Shown: piece after piece, positions 12,266-25,386 of the stretch
Layout: each line of letters opens with the position of its first letter
How positions within the stretch are numbered: position 1 is the first letter of the stretch
Assembly (NCBI GenBank): GCA_964058845.1
Contig: CAXKVR010000195.1
Span: forward strand, 62,001 to 126,000
Reading direction: 5' to 3'
DNA: 64,000 nucleotides
Origin: Carex sylvatica
Taxonomy: Eukaryota > Streptophyta > Magnoliopsida > Poales > Cyperaceae
Program-made: the position numbers and the translations under genes
The notes under the pieces: generated by a model
What the model saw: only the letters and a program-made list of their open reading frames with translations
Told to the model about the DNA's origin: nothing
Databases searched by the model: none

Positions 12266-13234
12266 GGTGTAACTGCCACTGCATACTCAGCTAATGGTTT
12301 CTTTATATACACTGCTGGTGCTGATGGCCTGGTTTGTAAGATTAAGGCCTCTGCTGAGATGATTTTGGGAACATTTAGCATCTCCTCCAAAGCAATCTCA
12401 TCTCTCTGCCTCTTTTGGTACTATTACACAGAAAACGAATAACAAGTAGTGTTATATATTTTTTACTAAAACTCTCAATTTCATTTTTATTTATTTTTAG
12501 ATGGGAAGATGTTGGCAACCACTGGACAGGTGAGAACTTTTAGTTGTTATAACTACAAGAGGATACAAAAAATTTATGGGCATCCTGTAAGTTTTAATTT
12601 TACTGTTAAAATCACATAGTTCTCCTATAAAATCTTGATTTCTTAATTCAGTCTTTTGCAGAATGATATATATTCCTGATCTGCGATTGGAGATTATGGA
12701 TGTGTAGTTCACTCCCCTTAGTTCTTTTAGAATATATAACCCTGCTTTTAGCTCTTACATAGAGAGATACAATAGAAACTGGATACTTGTAAGATAAAGT
12801 GTACTTTTTCAAAGAATTGTGAAACAAAGGGTATAGAAGTTATTTTCTCTCTAATTCTCTAAATTATGTTTAGATGGATGTTAGGTGTATGGCTTCCACT
12901 AAAGATGAGTCCTACATCCTCATATTAGGTGTAGGAGAGAGACATAGCCATTTAGAAAACTCACCCTGCTTGTAAAATCCAGGGTGCTAATTTCATCCTC
13001 TCAACCCGCCTTTTTTTAGACTCCAAAACTGAGACTGCTACGGGTCATGGCGAAATGAGATTCTACATTCTTGCTGTTTCTGAACCTGACATCTGCTACT
13101 TTTGGTACTGTATGATTAAGAGACAAGAAGCTCACAAAATTTCAGTTGAGAGGGTTAGCAAGGGCGATTTGAGGATCTTTGGAGAGAGGATTCAAGGATT
13201 AATGAATGAGCATGTGATATCATTACTTTTTTAA
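12266..13234 (+). pseudogene. WDR43/UTP5-like WD40 protein gene, decayed fragment
   Basis: Three blocks read as one family. 12266-12412 gives a WD repeat (GVTATAYSAN..., TAGADGLVCKI, SSKAISSLC). 12501-12586 gives DGKMLATTGQVRTF and RIQKIYGHP, ending at a GTAAGT donor. About 12950-13234 gives ILAVSEPDICYFWY followed by a stop. The order and spacing match the middle of plant UTP5/WDR43-type proteins of the small-subunit processome. The N-terminal WD repeats, the repeat expected directly after GHP, and the Utp12-type C terminus are not found, so the gene is judged broken. A short product could still be made from the leader upstream. Confidence 0.65.
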
Positions 13235-13992
13235 CAAAATAATTATTATTTTCATTGAAATGTTTTTTTAATAAGAATATGTTTTTGTTTTCTTATAATA
13301 TATTCTGTTGCATCGCACGGGCACGATACTAGTTCATAGTTCATATATGATGTACCTAATTAATGTGTTCAAACTAAACACACTCAGAGCCAAAGCCAGC
13401 GCCAAACATATTTTATATATATGAATAGACTGCATATATATATGCTTTGTGTTGTAAATGTACGTATTTCCACACATGTTTACGTATGATTAACAATAAT
13501 TAAAAATGGGTTTATGTACGTTCAAGTATTTGACGATATCTTAGAATATTAATCTATCAGAGAGTAGTCGTCAGTTTTCTAAATTTTGAAGTTTCTTTCA
13601 GAACAGAACGTACATGCTAGCTATTGAATGATCGATCAATATATTTATTATCTGGTACTAGCAATTTTATGAACCAATGAAATCATGTGACACGTACTGC
13701 AATGAAATTAACCTTATCCAATCAATCCAAAAGCAAATGCTTACCCCTACCCTGACAGACAGCAAATAATGTTACACACCTTCATTATTCATACATGGCT
13801 CTCAGCCTCAGGCTCTGCATGTCATCTCAAGGCTAGGCTAATAATATGTAACATACAATTACATTATTGAGAATAAAGAATGAATTAGAGATCAATCAAT
13901 TACATTAATAATTAGTATCAATTAGCAGATATAGCAAATCATATATATAATTAGAAGAGAAAATATTTCAACATGTATATATGAAGATTTAA
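13235..13992. other. Intergenic region downstream of the U-box kinase gene
   Basis: AT-rich, no gene recognised. It probably includes the 3' UTR of the minus-strand gene that ends at 13993. Confidence 0.6.
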
Positions 13993-16900
13993 TTAGTTGA
14001 TCATTGGCTTAGTTGCGGGAGGGAGCCATTCTAAAATAGCCGAACGAAGAGCCCGGTTGGGGATGAGATCATGGTGAACCAATTTTAGGTTGGTAACGGG
14101 AGAGGTGACCTGGCCGCTGTCCAACCATCCCTCTATAGCCTCTGCTTCGTATGTGAATCCATCTGCCGCAATATGCGGGTCTTTCATTACCTCCTGTATC
14201 AATCAATTACACAATTACACAATTACACAATTACATTAATTAGTTATGATACATGACATGCACAACTATTTTATTTTAACTTAATTAGTTAGTTAGGGAT
14301 AGATAGTTAATTTATGGAAAGCCGCAATATTCACCAGGCCTTCTAAATTAATCTTAAACTACTACTCATCACAAACTGGAATTTAAGTCTACCTGAAGAA
14401 TTGGGCACATAAAGTATGACGGTACATGCCGATTATCTGAGCCAGAGAGGAAAGGCAAAGAGTGGGCCGGCAATGCAGCTACCTTAATCATTGGCTTAAT
14501 CACCTGCCACACATCCCGCATCAAATCAGCGCGTTTCCTCCTACTCAGCTCCGTGCATCGAATCCCAAGGTGTGCCAGCTGGCTTGCCTGGACAAACGGC
14601 CACTCTCCAGCTGACGGGTCAATTGCTGAATGCAACTTCCCTGCCTCTATCGCTTCTTCGACTCTCGTCGAGATATTTAATGGTGTCCACCCTGTCAGCA
14701 GGCGTAGAATAATTATCCCAAATGAGTACACATCAGATTTCGGTGTCACTTCGCCGGTTCTTACAAACTCCGGGTCCATGTAGGCTAAAGTGCCCTTGGG
14801 ATTGGTGGTACGGTACATTGAACTTGTGGTTGTGTTAGATTGTATAAGCATTTGGCAGATGCCGAAATCACTCAGTTTACTGACAAGGTTCGCGTCAAGG
14901 AGGATGTTATCAGGTTTGAGGTCTCCATGAACCAGGGGCCGAGGCTGGTTGGAGTGAAGGAATATGAGAGCGGCACATATCTCACTGATGATCCGGGTAC
15001 GTTCCTGCCATGTCAGTGGCGGGGTATTGTTGGTGCACGCTAGGCGGTCCTCGAGACTCCTGTTTGGTAGATACTCGTAAACCAATGCGCAGGCCTCTGG
15101 GCATAATCCTATTAGGGTTACAAGATTCGGGTGCCTTACCTTGGTTAGCACCGCAACCTAAAGAAAATACTCAAAAATAAAAGAATAAAATATAGTTAGG
15201 ATTTAGGAATGTTATATAATTATAACAGTACTGATTCTTTTTCTCAAGATTTGCTGTTGAGAAACTTTCAATTTGATTATGAGAATTCCCTTTCTATAAA
15301 TAAGTGATCTGCATTCCCAATTCATGTTATTTCTACAGGTTCTCATAAAAAAGCATAGTTGTATTTTTTTTTTTCTTTCTATAAAAATGTGATCTGCATT
15401 CCCAATTCATGTTATTCTACAGGTTCTCATAAAAAAGCCATATTTGTATTTTTTTTAGGTGTAGTTGTGCAAATAAACTGTACTACAAACCAAAAATACA
15501 TATGATGTACATTTCTATGCCATACACGACCAGACATTATATTTCACATAACTTGGGATAAAAATTTGATGTAAGATCACCACTTGAACAATAATTTATC
15601 GGAAGCACGCATATTTTTTAAAACAGTTTTAATAGGTTAATGTAGGGAAGAGGGGACTGAACTTAGGAGAAAATGAAAATGCCTCTTCTGGGTTGTAAAC
15701 CCAAAAAATCCAAAACCGACACGTACTGGTAATAGCATTTCAGACTTGTTTAGTATTGAATTGGGACGAAGAACAAAATAGTTCCAAGAAAAACCTGTCA
15801 ATTCTTTGAGGTCTTTTCAGATATTCGTAAGTTAGAGGCGAGTCCTAAATAAATTGGTTACTTGACAATAAGACCCACAGTTATCTCAACAATTAATGTA
15901 TACGGCCTTTTGTCTTTATACTAAATGGATGAGGAAGATCAAACCTAATGGATAAACCAAAATGGTCAGAGAGATCAGATGCGGATCAGGTTATCTAATC
16001 TACCTCATCCACTGTAACCAAAAATTATGAAATAGTAGTGACCCAATTAGAAATCCATAATTTCGAGGTTTTTGAGGGGCATACATGAAATTCTCCTAAT
16101 AGGAAAGAAACAAGGTACCTCTTGCTGGAATTCAGATATTCCTTGATCTTCATCCTGGTGGAGTAACTTCACGGCAACTGGTGTACCCCTTAACAAGCCC
16201 TTGTATACACATCCGGAATCGCCTTCCCCGATCTTCATTTGATCACTAAACCCCCTAGTTGCCGACTCCAGCTCAGCATGTGAAAACTCCATGTTCAACT
16301 CTTTGCAGGCTGCCGGTACTGTCCGCTGTAGCATTGTCTTCTTTAGCTCCTCCACCTCATGCAAAGCCTCATTTCGCTCTTGTTGCAGATGCTCATGTTT
16401 TGACTTAAAAGACTGCATGAGATATCGTGTGGCCGAAAGCTTATCTTCTAGATCCTTTGTGGCCCGCTCCAGCTCTGCAATTCGTTGTTCATTTTTTGAT
16501 TTGCTTTCTTCTGCTTCCCGTAATTTGTCGATTATGTTATCTATTTGGCTCGTCATACGCTCGTTTTCTTGTCTCTCTTGGATTAACGCCTCTTCGAATC
16601 CCTGCCTCTTTTTAATCTCATTTTGGTATAAGGTGTCAGTTTCCCGTGCCTGCATGAAATGATTGTATCTATTACAACAACAACAACAACAACCAAGCAT
16701 TTAGTCCCAAACAAGTTGGGTTAGGCTAGAAATGATGATTGTATCTATTAAAATTACAAATTGAGAGGAAGGTTAGGATTATGAATTTATGATATTAAAT
16801 TAACCTTCTGGAGAGATGACAGTAAGTCCCTCTCAGCTCGTCTACGCTTGTTGGATTCTTCATATGCTTCCTTCTTTGCTGCTTCGACTTCATTTATTGC

Positions 16901-18993
16901 TTCTTTATATTTTTCATACATGCCAGCATTTATCTCCTCATCCTCCTAAAAAATAACAAGGAATGAGAAATCGTGACAAGAAAATTTACATAGGGGGCTG
17001 AACGTAAAATGCACAATAACTGAAACTTGAACCTAACTCTACAAGCACACATTTAACATTTCACGAGAGGGGCTGAACTATATAAAAACTTTTAAAGAAA
17101 AATAAAAATTCAATTAAATTTCAATCTACATGATGTAAAAAAAATTAAATAATTGGGGGTGGCTAAGCACCCCTTGGCTATATGTAGATTTGCCCCTGTG
17201 AGAAGACCTATTACTAAATGCAGTAAGTCTACATTTATAAATTATAATGGGAATAGATTCTGACATATGACTAACTTCATAGCGAGTGCTTGGCGATGAA
17301 AACTGGGTATCATCATCTGATCCTGTCCCGGCCTTAGGCCTTGTCATACTTGCCAGGTCATCATGTACCGTCCACTGAAAGTGCTCTGAGCTTGCTGTCT
17401 TGTGCCTTGGGATTCCCTCCAATGGTTTTGGAGTTGACGGGTTGCTTAGCGGTCGACTTTTCACCATTGCTTCGTGCGGCCCATTGTGCAGTGAGAATGC
17501 AGCAATTCCATCTGATATGCTTGATATGGAACCTGTGCCTGAGCTAGGGGCTGGTGATGGTGGAGTTGATGACATAATTCCAGTTGCATCCCTGGAAAAT
17601 ATATAAGGTATATACCTGGTGCAAATCAGGGCTCCTTTACTGACTGTCTGTACTGAGAAGTGAGAAAAAGGGAAATAATTTGAAACTAATACCTGGTGCA
17701 GATCAGGGCTCCTTTACAAACAAACCATATTTTGCATGAAGAATCAGCTTTCTCCATGACCGTAGTTGCCTTCCTAGATTTTGGTGTTTTCATTTTCCTA
17801 GGTACAATCAGAAAAAATACCTCCAACATTAATTAGAACACTATATATTATAAAAGTGCAGTGCAGTGCTTAATTAACTAGATCGAGTATAATTTACTTA
17901 GAGTAGTGCTTATCGGAAGCTGCTCCCATGACAAGTCTGGTGACACGATGGAGCGAAATTAGCACCAGGATTCCTTGAGCTATATCATCCATCTCTATAA
18001 CTAATTTTTCAGCTGGGACCTGTATATATTATTTTATGTTATGTTATAGTATTATTTTTTAAAGGTTAGTGGCTTGAATGCCTACAAACGATTATTGATT
18101 AATAACCAAAAAAAGTATTTAAAACACTTAAACAAAAAAATTATTTCAGAAAATAAGTCTCTAATTCTCTATTCTACTATAAGCTAGATTAAGAATCTCT
18201 ATTTGGTCCATATACAAACAACCTTGCTAGGTAGGAAATATGTTACTCTTTGAACCGCTCTGGCATTTTCATATCTACATCCTTCTTATTCCCCTTAATT
18301 CCTCCCAGAACCTGAAAAATTAAAATTACTTTCTTCATTCCCTCTATTGTCCTATATTCTATTCTATTCTATTCTAGAGATGTCAGTTAGACAATTGCCA
18401 CAGCTATATTATACCAAATTGAATTGAATTGAATTGATTACTTGTTTTAGACAATTGCCACAGGTAGATTGTTTTTTTTTTTTTCCCTTTAAACATGACG
18501 AGAATGTATTGTATAGTGCACGTACCTTGAGTTTTGAGCAGGCTTTGATGTAGTGATCCAAATTAGCCTCCATCTTTTCCCTTTGAAGATGGGAGGAAGC
18601 GCTGACCTCTTGCTCTTTCATCTTATTATCATAAAACTTGGCACCCCCTGAGATGTTCATGTTTAATATATGATACTAATTAATATAATAATAATAAAAT
18701 TATGGGGTAAATTAAAGAGAGTGAGAGAGAAAAAGAGAAGTAGAACATAATTAATATATACTGAATGGTGTGGTCTGAGGTGGAACATGAACATGTGCAA
18801 GAACAATCTTGGCATCTCTGTGTAAATTCTGTATGGCCCAAACCAGCGTCGATTTTCCCGCCTTGAAATCCTCGGTGACAGCCACGTAAACCTTGTCATC
18901 ACTTGCCTCCTCGTGCTCCTCCATCTCCATCTCCTTCGTGCTGCTCATTGGAGGTGACCGCTTGGTCCGGTAACCACCTCTCTGGCTCTGCAT
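13993..18993 (-). CDS. U-box E3 ligase with USP, coiled-coil and protein kinase domains (RLCK-IX/PUB33-52 type)
   Basis: Nine exons: 18993-18762, 18647-18526, 18019-17898, 17797-17693, 17591-17276, 16945-16805, 16649-16119, 15157-14393 and 14193-13993, summing to 845 codons with the stop. Domain order: universal stress protein fold at about residues 25-195 (KVYVAVTEDFKAGKSTLVWA, then SCKIWFVCKGALI); a Ser/Pro linker; a long charged coiled coil at about 300-445; a kinase at about 475-735 with glycine loop GEGDSGCVYKG, lysine in VAVKLL, catalytic loop HGDLKPDN and DFGICQM; and a C-terminal U-box from about 770 (FMCPILQEVMKDPHIAADGF...). The catalytic loop has G in place of R before the Asp (non-RD), usual for this group. 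The family acts as E2-dependent ubiquitin ligases with membrane-receptor partners; the substrate is unknown here. The start at 18993 opens a short lead-in to the USP domain; in-frame upstream ATGs exist at 19176 and 19131. The intron after exon 5 carries a repeat. Confidence 0.93.
16677..16731. repeat. Short interspersed repeat with (CAA)n head, in a 155-bp intron of the U-box kinase gene
   Basis: (CAA)n is followed by TTAGTCCCAAACAAGTTGGG and TAGGCTAGAAAT. The same string occurs at 61861-61909 in an intron of the DUF4378 gene. The motif resembles a tail sequence seen in many plant genomes, which suggests a SINE-like or retroposed source. It ends 27 bases from the exon 7 acceptor. Confidence 0.6.
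16994..17203. repeat. Second copy of the GGGGCGGA-type repeat, in an intron of the U-box kinase gene
   Basis: Aligns with the outer parts of the element at 995-1561 in YDA (GGCTAAGCACCCC, AATTAAATTTCAAT, GATTTGCCCCTG end) but lacks the nested MITE found there. It fills much of the intron between exons 5 and 6. Confidence 0.6.
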
Positions 18994-19849
18994 ACTTGAT
19001 TCTTGATTCTTGATTGTAACTGCAACGGGAACCACCACTGCTTCCAGTTTTAATTTGATTGTAATTAGTTGTGCTCGCAACTCGCAAGGAAGGAAGGAAG
19101 GGAGGAAGGGAAATGAATGCAATTTCCGCATCAAATTATTAAAAACTTGAGACGTGCAGTGCACACCCCCATTCATTCATTCATTCATTCATTCATTTGA
19201 CTTCACTTGGTGTATAATTTGGGAAAAAAAAACAAAGGTAACAAGAGGAGGAAGAGGAAGGGATATTTACTTGGGAATATTTTATATTATAAAGGGGTAA
19301 TCACTAATCACACATTTTGGCAGAGCAGTTTTAACTTCATCCAGCGTATGTACTCTACAATCACAGTAGCCCTGCATATGATTGGGGCCCTGTCTCAAGT
19401 CAAAAATACTCTGTTAAAATCTATACCCTATATTATTATATTACATGATTGAATGTGTATTTATGGAAAATGAAATATTCAATGTAATGTATCAATTTGG
19501 AAAAATTCGAGTGCCGTTATGGTTAACGGAATGAAATTATCTTTTCTTTTATTATTTATTTTATTATTTATTTTATTTTCTTTTCTTTTCTTTTAGGGAA
19601 AAATAATTGAAAGGTCCCCTGATCTGATCTGATCTGATCTGATCTGATCTGATATTGTGATCTGATAGACTGATAGGAATATTATTACTTACGGAGTCTC
19701 GTCCTCCTAATAAACGAACAGCAACCCGCCGCCGGCCCTTGCCCAGTCTCCCTCTCTCTCTCTCTCTCTCTCTCTGTTGACTTCCTCTTCCACTCTTCCA
19801 GAGAGAATAAAAAAAAATAAAAAAGAAAAGAAAAAGAGAAGAGAGGGCA
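18994..19849. promoter_or_regulatory. Divergent promoter region between the U-box kinase and BCAT genes
   Basis: The two starts are 856 bases apart and face away from each other. Visible elements are a (CATT)n tract (19169-19197) near the kinase leader, the 107-bp MITE (19314-19420), five to six ATCTG pentamers (about 19620-19652), and a (CT)n tract (about 19750-19775) in the likely BCAT leader. No clear TATA box was chosen for either gene. Confidence 0.55.
19314..19420. repeat. Second 107-bp MITE copy, between divergent promoters
   Basis: Left end ATTTTGGCAGAGCAGTTTTA, right end inverted GATTTTAACAGAGTA. It matches the PIP1-promoter copy (7680-7786) in ends and exact length; the left end here corresponds to the right end there, so the copies lie in opposite orientation. 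Confidence 0.65.
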
Positions 19850-22800
19850 ATGGAGTACTGTTTCTCACTACAGCTACAGCTACAGCTACAGCTACGGTCG
19901 AATCGTGCTTTCCTTGCACCGCCGTGTCCCAGCTTCTCTGGACGGAAGTCCCTTCCCTTTCCCTTTCCCTTTCCTGCCAACTCATCATCCCTCAAGGTTT
20001 GTTTATTTATTTATTTATTTCAAACCTCCCTCCCTCCTAATCTCTCAGATTCAAAATACTTTTTCTTATTTCTACCGCCAAACACAATCTTTCTTTCTTT
20101 CTTTAGTTATTGATTATCAATGCAATGTGCTTCTTTCAAACAATCCCTGCTTTTCTTAGCGTCTCTATTTTAATTTAACTTAATTTAATTTAATTTAATA
20201 TCACCATAGGATAAAAATAAATATTATATACCAATGTGCAGTGCTTCTTCTAAATTGTTTTTCTTCAATATGCAGCAGCAGACTCATCCTTTTCTCTCTT
20301 TCTCTCCTCATTTTTCTAAAACCACACCATGCAAGGCTACTGTAAGAAGTGCTACTCCGTAAGTGCAACACCCACCCCCTTTCTACTCATGCAATTTCAT
20401 TATATTTCAAGTTACTTTATTCTTCAGTCTCTGTGGGTGGCCCATTTCTTCTTTTCCTTTAATTTATTTGGTTCAAACCACTCTTCAATACATTTTAACT
20501 CTTACTTCAACATTTCAGTGTGGGAACCACTCAAGTAACTGAATTAAATTGGGACAATCTTGGTTTTGGTCTTGTGCCAACTGATTACATGTATGTCATG
20601 AAATGCTCTTCTGATGGAATCTTTACAAATGGCGAGTTGAACAAATTTGGACCTATTGAATTGAACCCATCGGCTGGTGTTCTAAATTATGGACAGGTAT
20701 GCTGTTTTAATTTATCTTCTACCTACATTTTTCAAAATGTTACATGGGGCTCATGCAATATTTCATATGCGGTGCTACAGGGATTGTTTGAGGGGTTAAA
20801 GGCGTATAGGAAAGCAGATGGGTCAATTTTACTTTTTCGCCCAGAAGAAAATGCAATGCGCATGATTGATGGTGCCGCAAGGATGTGCATGCCGGCACCA
20901 ACCGTTCAGCAGTTTGTGGATGCCGTTAAGATGACTGTTCTGGCCAATAATCGTTGGGTACCAGATTTATGTTTTCACTCTTATTAGATAATAATTTGCA
21001 CCTCTTTTCTTTTATGTGATATTTCAATGCTTTATTTTCAGGTACCGCCAACTGGGAAAGGTTCTTTGTATGTGAGGCCACTACTCATGGGAAGTGGACC
21101 TGTGCTTGGCCTTGCACCTGCTTCTGAATACACATTTCTTATTTTTGTTTCTCCAGTTGGAAACTATTTCAAGGTACCAATTTATGTTTTTTCTAAATTC
21201 ATATTTAACGCATGGATTGGTGCTTTGTAAATATTGCTAATCGGATATAAAGTTATATTTGTTAGGAGGGTCTGTCTCCGATTAACTTGATTGTCGAAAA
21301 TGAATATCATCGGGCGACACCTGGCGGAACTGGGGGTGTCAAGACCATTGGAAATTATGCTTCGGTAAGTTTATTCCTTTGACTGGTATGGACACTTTGG
21401 TCGTACTATCGATGCATATCTCCATTTTAGAAGTCTTAATAGTTGATCTTAATAGTTGATCCGAACCACTCAACATGATCTCCATTTGAAAATATGCTTG
21501 GATGCTAAATTTTACATTTTTTAGAATTTTTTACTATTTTTTAGATAGGTAGAAAATCACTACTTTCGGATGATCCAGAATCTTTAGATCGAGTGATTTT
21601 GTACCTCCTTTAAAAAATAGTAGAAGGAATCTAAAAAATGTAAAATTTGGCCTCCAAGTTCATTTTCATATGGAGATCATGATGAATGGTTTAGATCGGC
21701 TATTTAGACTTTGAAAATGAAGATATGAATCCATAGTACGGATCAAAGTGCGCTATGCATAGTACCGTAGCCTCACTCGGCTATTTGGTTATCTTCCTTG
21801 AATTTTTTTTTTTTTTTTTGCCAAATGCAATTTAGGTGCTTAAAGCACAAAAAATAGCCAAGGAGAAGGGCTACTCAGACGTATTGTACTTGGATGCAGT
21901 ACACAAGAGGTACCTTGAAGAAGTTTCTTCATGCAATATATTTGTGGTTAAGGTAGGTTACAATTTCTTTATGTTACCACAGAGAGTGGAATTGTGCCAG
22001 TTTATTTACCAGTTCAGATCCAGTGAAGTAACTCAAAGATTGGGTTTTAAATCGGGACCGTCCGATTTGAATCCGAGATAATATATTCAAAGTGGAGCGC
22101 ACACATGCCCAGAGATGAATTCGAATCACAAAGCAATCTCAAGCGACGGATTCGAATCGGACGGTCCCGATCCAAAACCCAAAGATTGGGTTACTTTAGG
22201 GGATCCAGACCCTTTATTTACCGGGTTGATCTGATGTTTACATACTTCTTTTTGGTAGGGAAATGTGATCTCAACACCAGAAATAAAAGGAACTATCCTG
22301 CCGGGAATTACAAGGAAAAGTATTATGGATGTCGCTCGAGGCCAAGGATTTCAGGTACATTTTGTGCAATTTACACCTAGGTAACACCTGAACTTATTCA
22401 TTTTGAAATCTGATGATATCTTTTCTCCTTATTTACAAATTGCAAGTATTTTCCGAAATGTTACTGCTAGTTGACGGTATTCTTCTAAAGCCATTTACTG
22501 GCAGCTGCTTTCTAATTAATTGATTATGTTTCATCAAATTTGTGCACATTGTTTTATTTTTTCTATATTGGTTAGTTGATGCTAACCATGTGCCTGTGTT
22601 TTGAACACTCCATCTCGTGTGAAATTGGGGCTGTCGATTCTCTACCTGACCTGATCTACCTAACGGCTAAATGGGTCGGGTACCTGTCTAAATTTTTTGA
22701 CCGGTCTTGGGTCGGGCATGGTACTGGTATGACCTGACTGACTTGATTTATTTGACAATGAAAATATGAGTTATATAGATCATACTATTTAACCATCAAT

Positions 22801-25386
22801 TTAAAATGCTAATAAATTATTAAAAAATATTTGGCCAATTAAATTTATTTTGAGGTATTCTCACATTATACTACATGATGACTGAAGTAAAATATATATT
22901 GGCTTGGGATTTTTTTGGCCTTGTTTGAAGAAAATGCAGCAAGGATCTAGCTTTGTACTGAATATTATGGATACCAACATATAAACTAGAGAACTGGACC
23001 CTTTGTATTCATAAGTATCAAATAACTATAATTATATTAACAAGTAGTCACATTAAACGAGTTGGTCAGGTTGACCCGTATAAGAAACATTAATAAAATA
23101 ATACTGACTCAACCTGACCCATTGACAACCTTATGTGGAGTACATGTCAGTATGTTTACTTTATTCTTTTGACGTTATTCAGTATGTTTATTGTGAGTAA
23201 TTGAATATACTTTTGACGAGATGTTCAACTTCAAAGCTTTGCTTTGTAAAGTCACTGATTTTATTTCCAATCTCACTATAATTTTAAGTTGTGGCTTATT
23301 CTGTACATTAAAGAATTAATGTTATATTTTGGAAGAGCACAACGAATCAAAAGTAAACATAGTTTTGTTAATGAATGCCTACTTTTTTTTTTCTTTTTGA
23401 AGAAAAGGGGCTAAGCCACCAATTTCATTAATGAAATCCAAGTCCAAACATTCAAACCCAAAATAGTATACCTACATAACTAAATTTATCTTAAAAGAGT
23501 GGTACCATACCATGTACCAAAAGAAAATTACTACCCTAATCCCTTTAGCATCATGTCCGGACTCCAGATTACATGCAATAAGCAAGCTTAAAACAGTATG
23601 CAGATCAGCAAAATGTATCAAATTACAAGCCTTCCATCTAAAAGAAGCACTTATTGGACTCAAGAAAATATCAATCCAAAATGGATTATGACTTAGAGTT
23701 GATAGGGTGTTTGTAAGTTCACCAAGTCTCTCGGTGAACTTAATTCCATAAACTTATCAGGCTGACTTAAAATGAAAAATCCAAACCCTGAAACCATTCT
23801 ACTCTACAAGTGATGTGTTTACATGTCAAATTTATAAATTTTCGAAGTAATTTAGTATAAAGTAAAAAAAAAAATTACAAATTAATTTTAATGCATTCAT
23901 TTTATATTAATTTTTTTACCTCTTAACTTTATACTAAATTAATTCTACTCTATGACTTATCCTCCTTTTGCCAAGCATTTGTAAAATTGTTAAGCACCAT
24001 ATGGATAACATCAATATGAAGTAGCCCTCCATGTGCCATGGTAGAAAAATACTGACCGATCTTCACCTCTAGTCTCAGACACTGATACGTTGTACCTTCT
24101 ATGGTGGATCTACTACCAGCTCTTCAAATTCTTCAGGAGCTATATTATTCAATAATATCTCTCCATAAATCTAAACAATTACTGTGTAAATATTTCCTAT
24201 TTTGCAATTAAAGCTTTGTGTCTATGCTTACAGACTATATTCCATGCAACTAGAGCAATTTTGTTCCTATTAACACTACCTAAATCCTCCACCCCCACCC
24301 CACCCCACAAAAATTGCTTCATAATCTTATCGATTCCTTTCCTAACCTTAATGTGAATTTATTTTATAAGTAGATATAAAGGAATAGTGGATAGTAGATG
24401 ACAGAGATTTTAATAATACAAGTCCACCTTCTAATGAATATAATTTTCATTGTCACCACCGTAATATTTCGTCAATTTTACTAATAAGTAATAACCATTT
24501 CCCAACCGTAAATGGTCAGTTTATTGGATGTAATGGATCACCTCAATAGAAAGTGCCACCATTTCTAATGAACCTAGTCAATGGAATCATGCAATATCCT
24601 GGCTTGGCTGTTCTCTGCAAAATGCTAGGAACAGGGGGGGGCTTAGTGCAAATGGACACAATATAGGTGTTAATTACTGATGGAATTTGTGGTGAAGTTT
24701 GCAAAAGTTCCAATAAAAATATTAAGTTAAATATACAGGGACAATTAGCTTTAGGCCACATCTAAATAATTTTGCATGAGAGCACATTATTATTATTATT
24801 ATTATTTTTTGCAAGGAAGAGCGCATTATTATTCCTTTCGATAATTAAGATATTTTTTTCTTAACTGAAGGTTGAGGAGCGTGCTGTTTCAGTAGAAGAT
24901 TTACTTGATGCCGACGAAGTCTTCTGCACTGGAACTGCTGTTGTGGTATCTCCTGTAGGAAGCATAACCTACCTTGGTAAAAGGTAATTTTTCATGGAAG
25001 CCCAGAATATATATGAATTAGAATTCTAAGGTTATTTGTGGTTGTGGTACCTCCTCTTTAAGACACAGATTAAGTTTGGTTAGATGTGTTCCAGTCTACT
25101 TTTGCAATCAGTGGGACTCTAAAGTGGACTTCCATTTCAAGAAACCAAATTCCCACTCGTTGTTTCAAACTTCCACATAGCATATAGCATGTCCCCTCCT
25201 ACTTGTTCTATATTTTAGTGGTCATAAATAAATAAATAAATAAATAAATGTTGTATAAAATTTAACAGGGTGGAGTATGGAAACAGCGGCGTAGGTGTAG
25301 TATCGCAACAACTCTACTCTGCCCTGACGTGTCTCCAGATGGGTCTTGCTGAGGATCATTTCGGATGGACTGTGCAATTAAATTAA
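19850..25386 (+). CDS. BCAT: Branched-chain amino acid aminotransferase, plastid type
   Basis: Ten exons: 19850-19996, 20276-20358, 20519-20696, 20781-20957, 21042-21173, 21266-21364, 21836-21952, 22259-22354, 24871-24983 and 25269-25386 (TAA 25384-25386), giving 419 residues. All junctions keep frame and use GT-AG. The first two exons code for a Ser/Phe/Leu-rich leader with LQLQLQLQL, a likely plastid transit peptide. The mature part starts at [20 protein letters not shown] and follows fold-type IV PLP aminotransferases: [10 protein letters not shown], the PLP lysine in [10 protein letters not shown] (exon 6), [11 protein letters not shown], and [12 protein letters not shown] near the end. 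The enzyme moves the amino group between Leu/Ile/Val and 2-oxoglutarate; plastid forms do the last step of synthesis. Intron 8 is 2.5 kb; introns 6 and 7 hold MITEs. The short first exons would be missed by simple ORF calling. Confidence 0.95.
21388..21779. repeat. Palindromic MITE in BCAT intron 6 (family P)
   Basis: Arms pair around the centre: AAATTTTACATTTTTTAGAA on the left against TCTAAAAAATGTAAAATTTG on the right. The right end is CATAGTACCGTAGCCTCACT. The same core occurs at 59333-59724, 38159-38576, 29147-30378 and 35985-36285. Recurrent core blocks are AACGGTTCAGATCG and GGTCTCCAAGCAC, or their complements. Confidence 0.75.
22028..22194. repeat. Small palindromic MITE in BCAT intron 7
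   Basis: Left arm GTAACTCAAAGATTGGGTTT pairs with right arm, inverted, GTAACCCAATCTTTGGGTTT. Both arms continue through ATCGGGACCGTCCGAT, about 39 bases per arm. Ends and interior resemble the element at 60900-61014. Confidence 0.7.
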
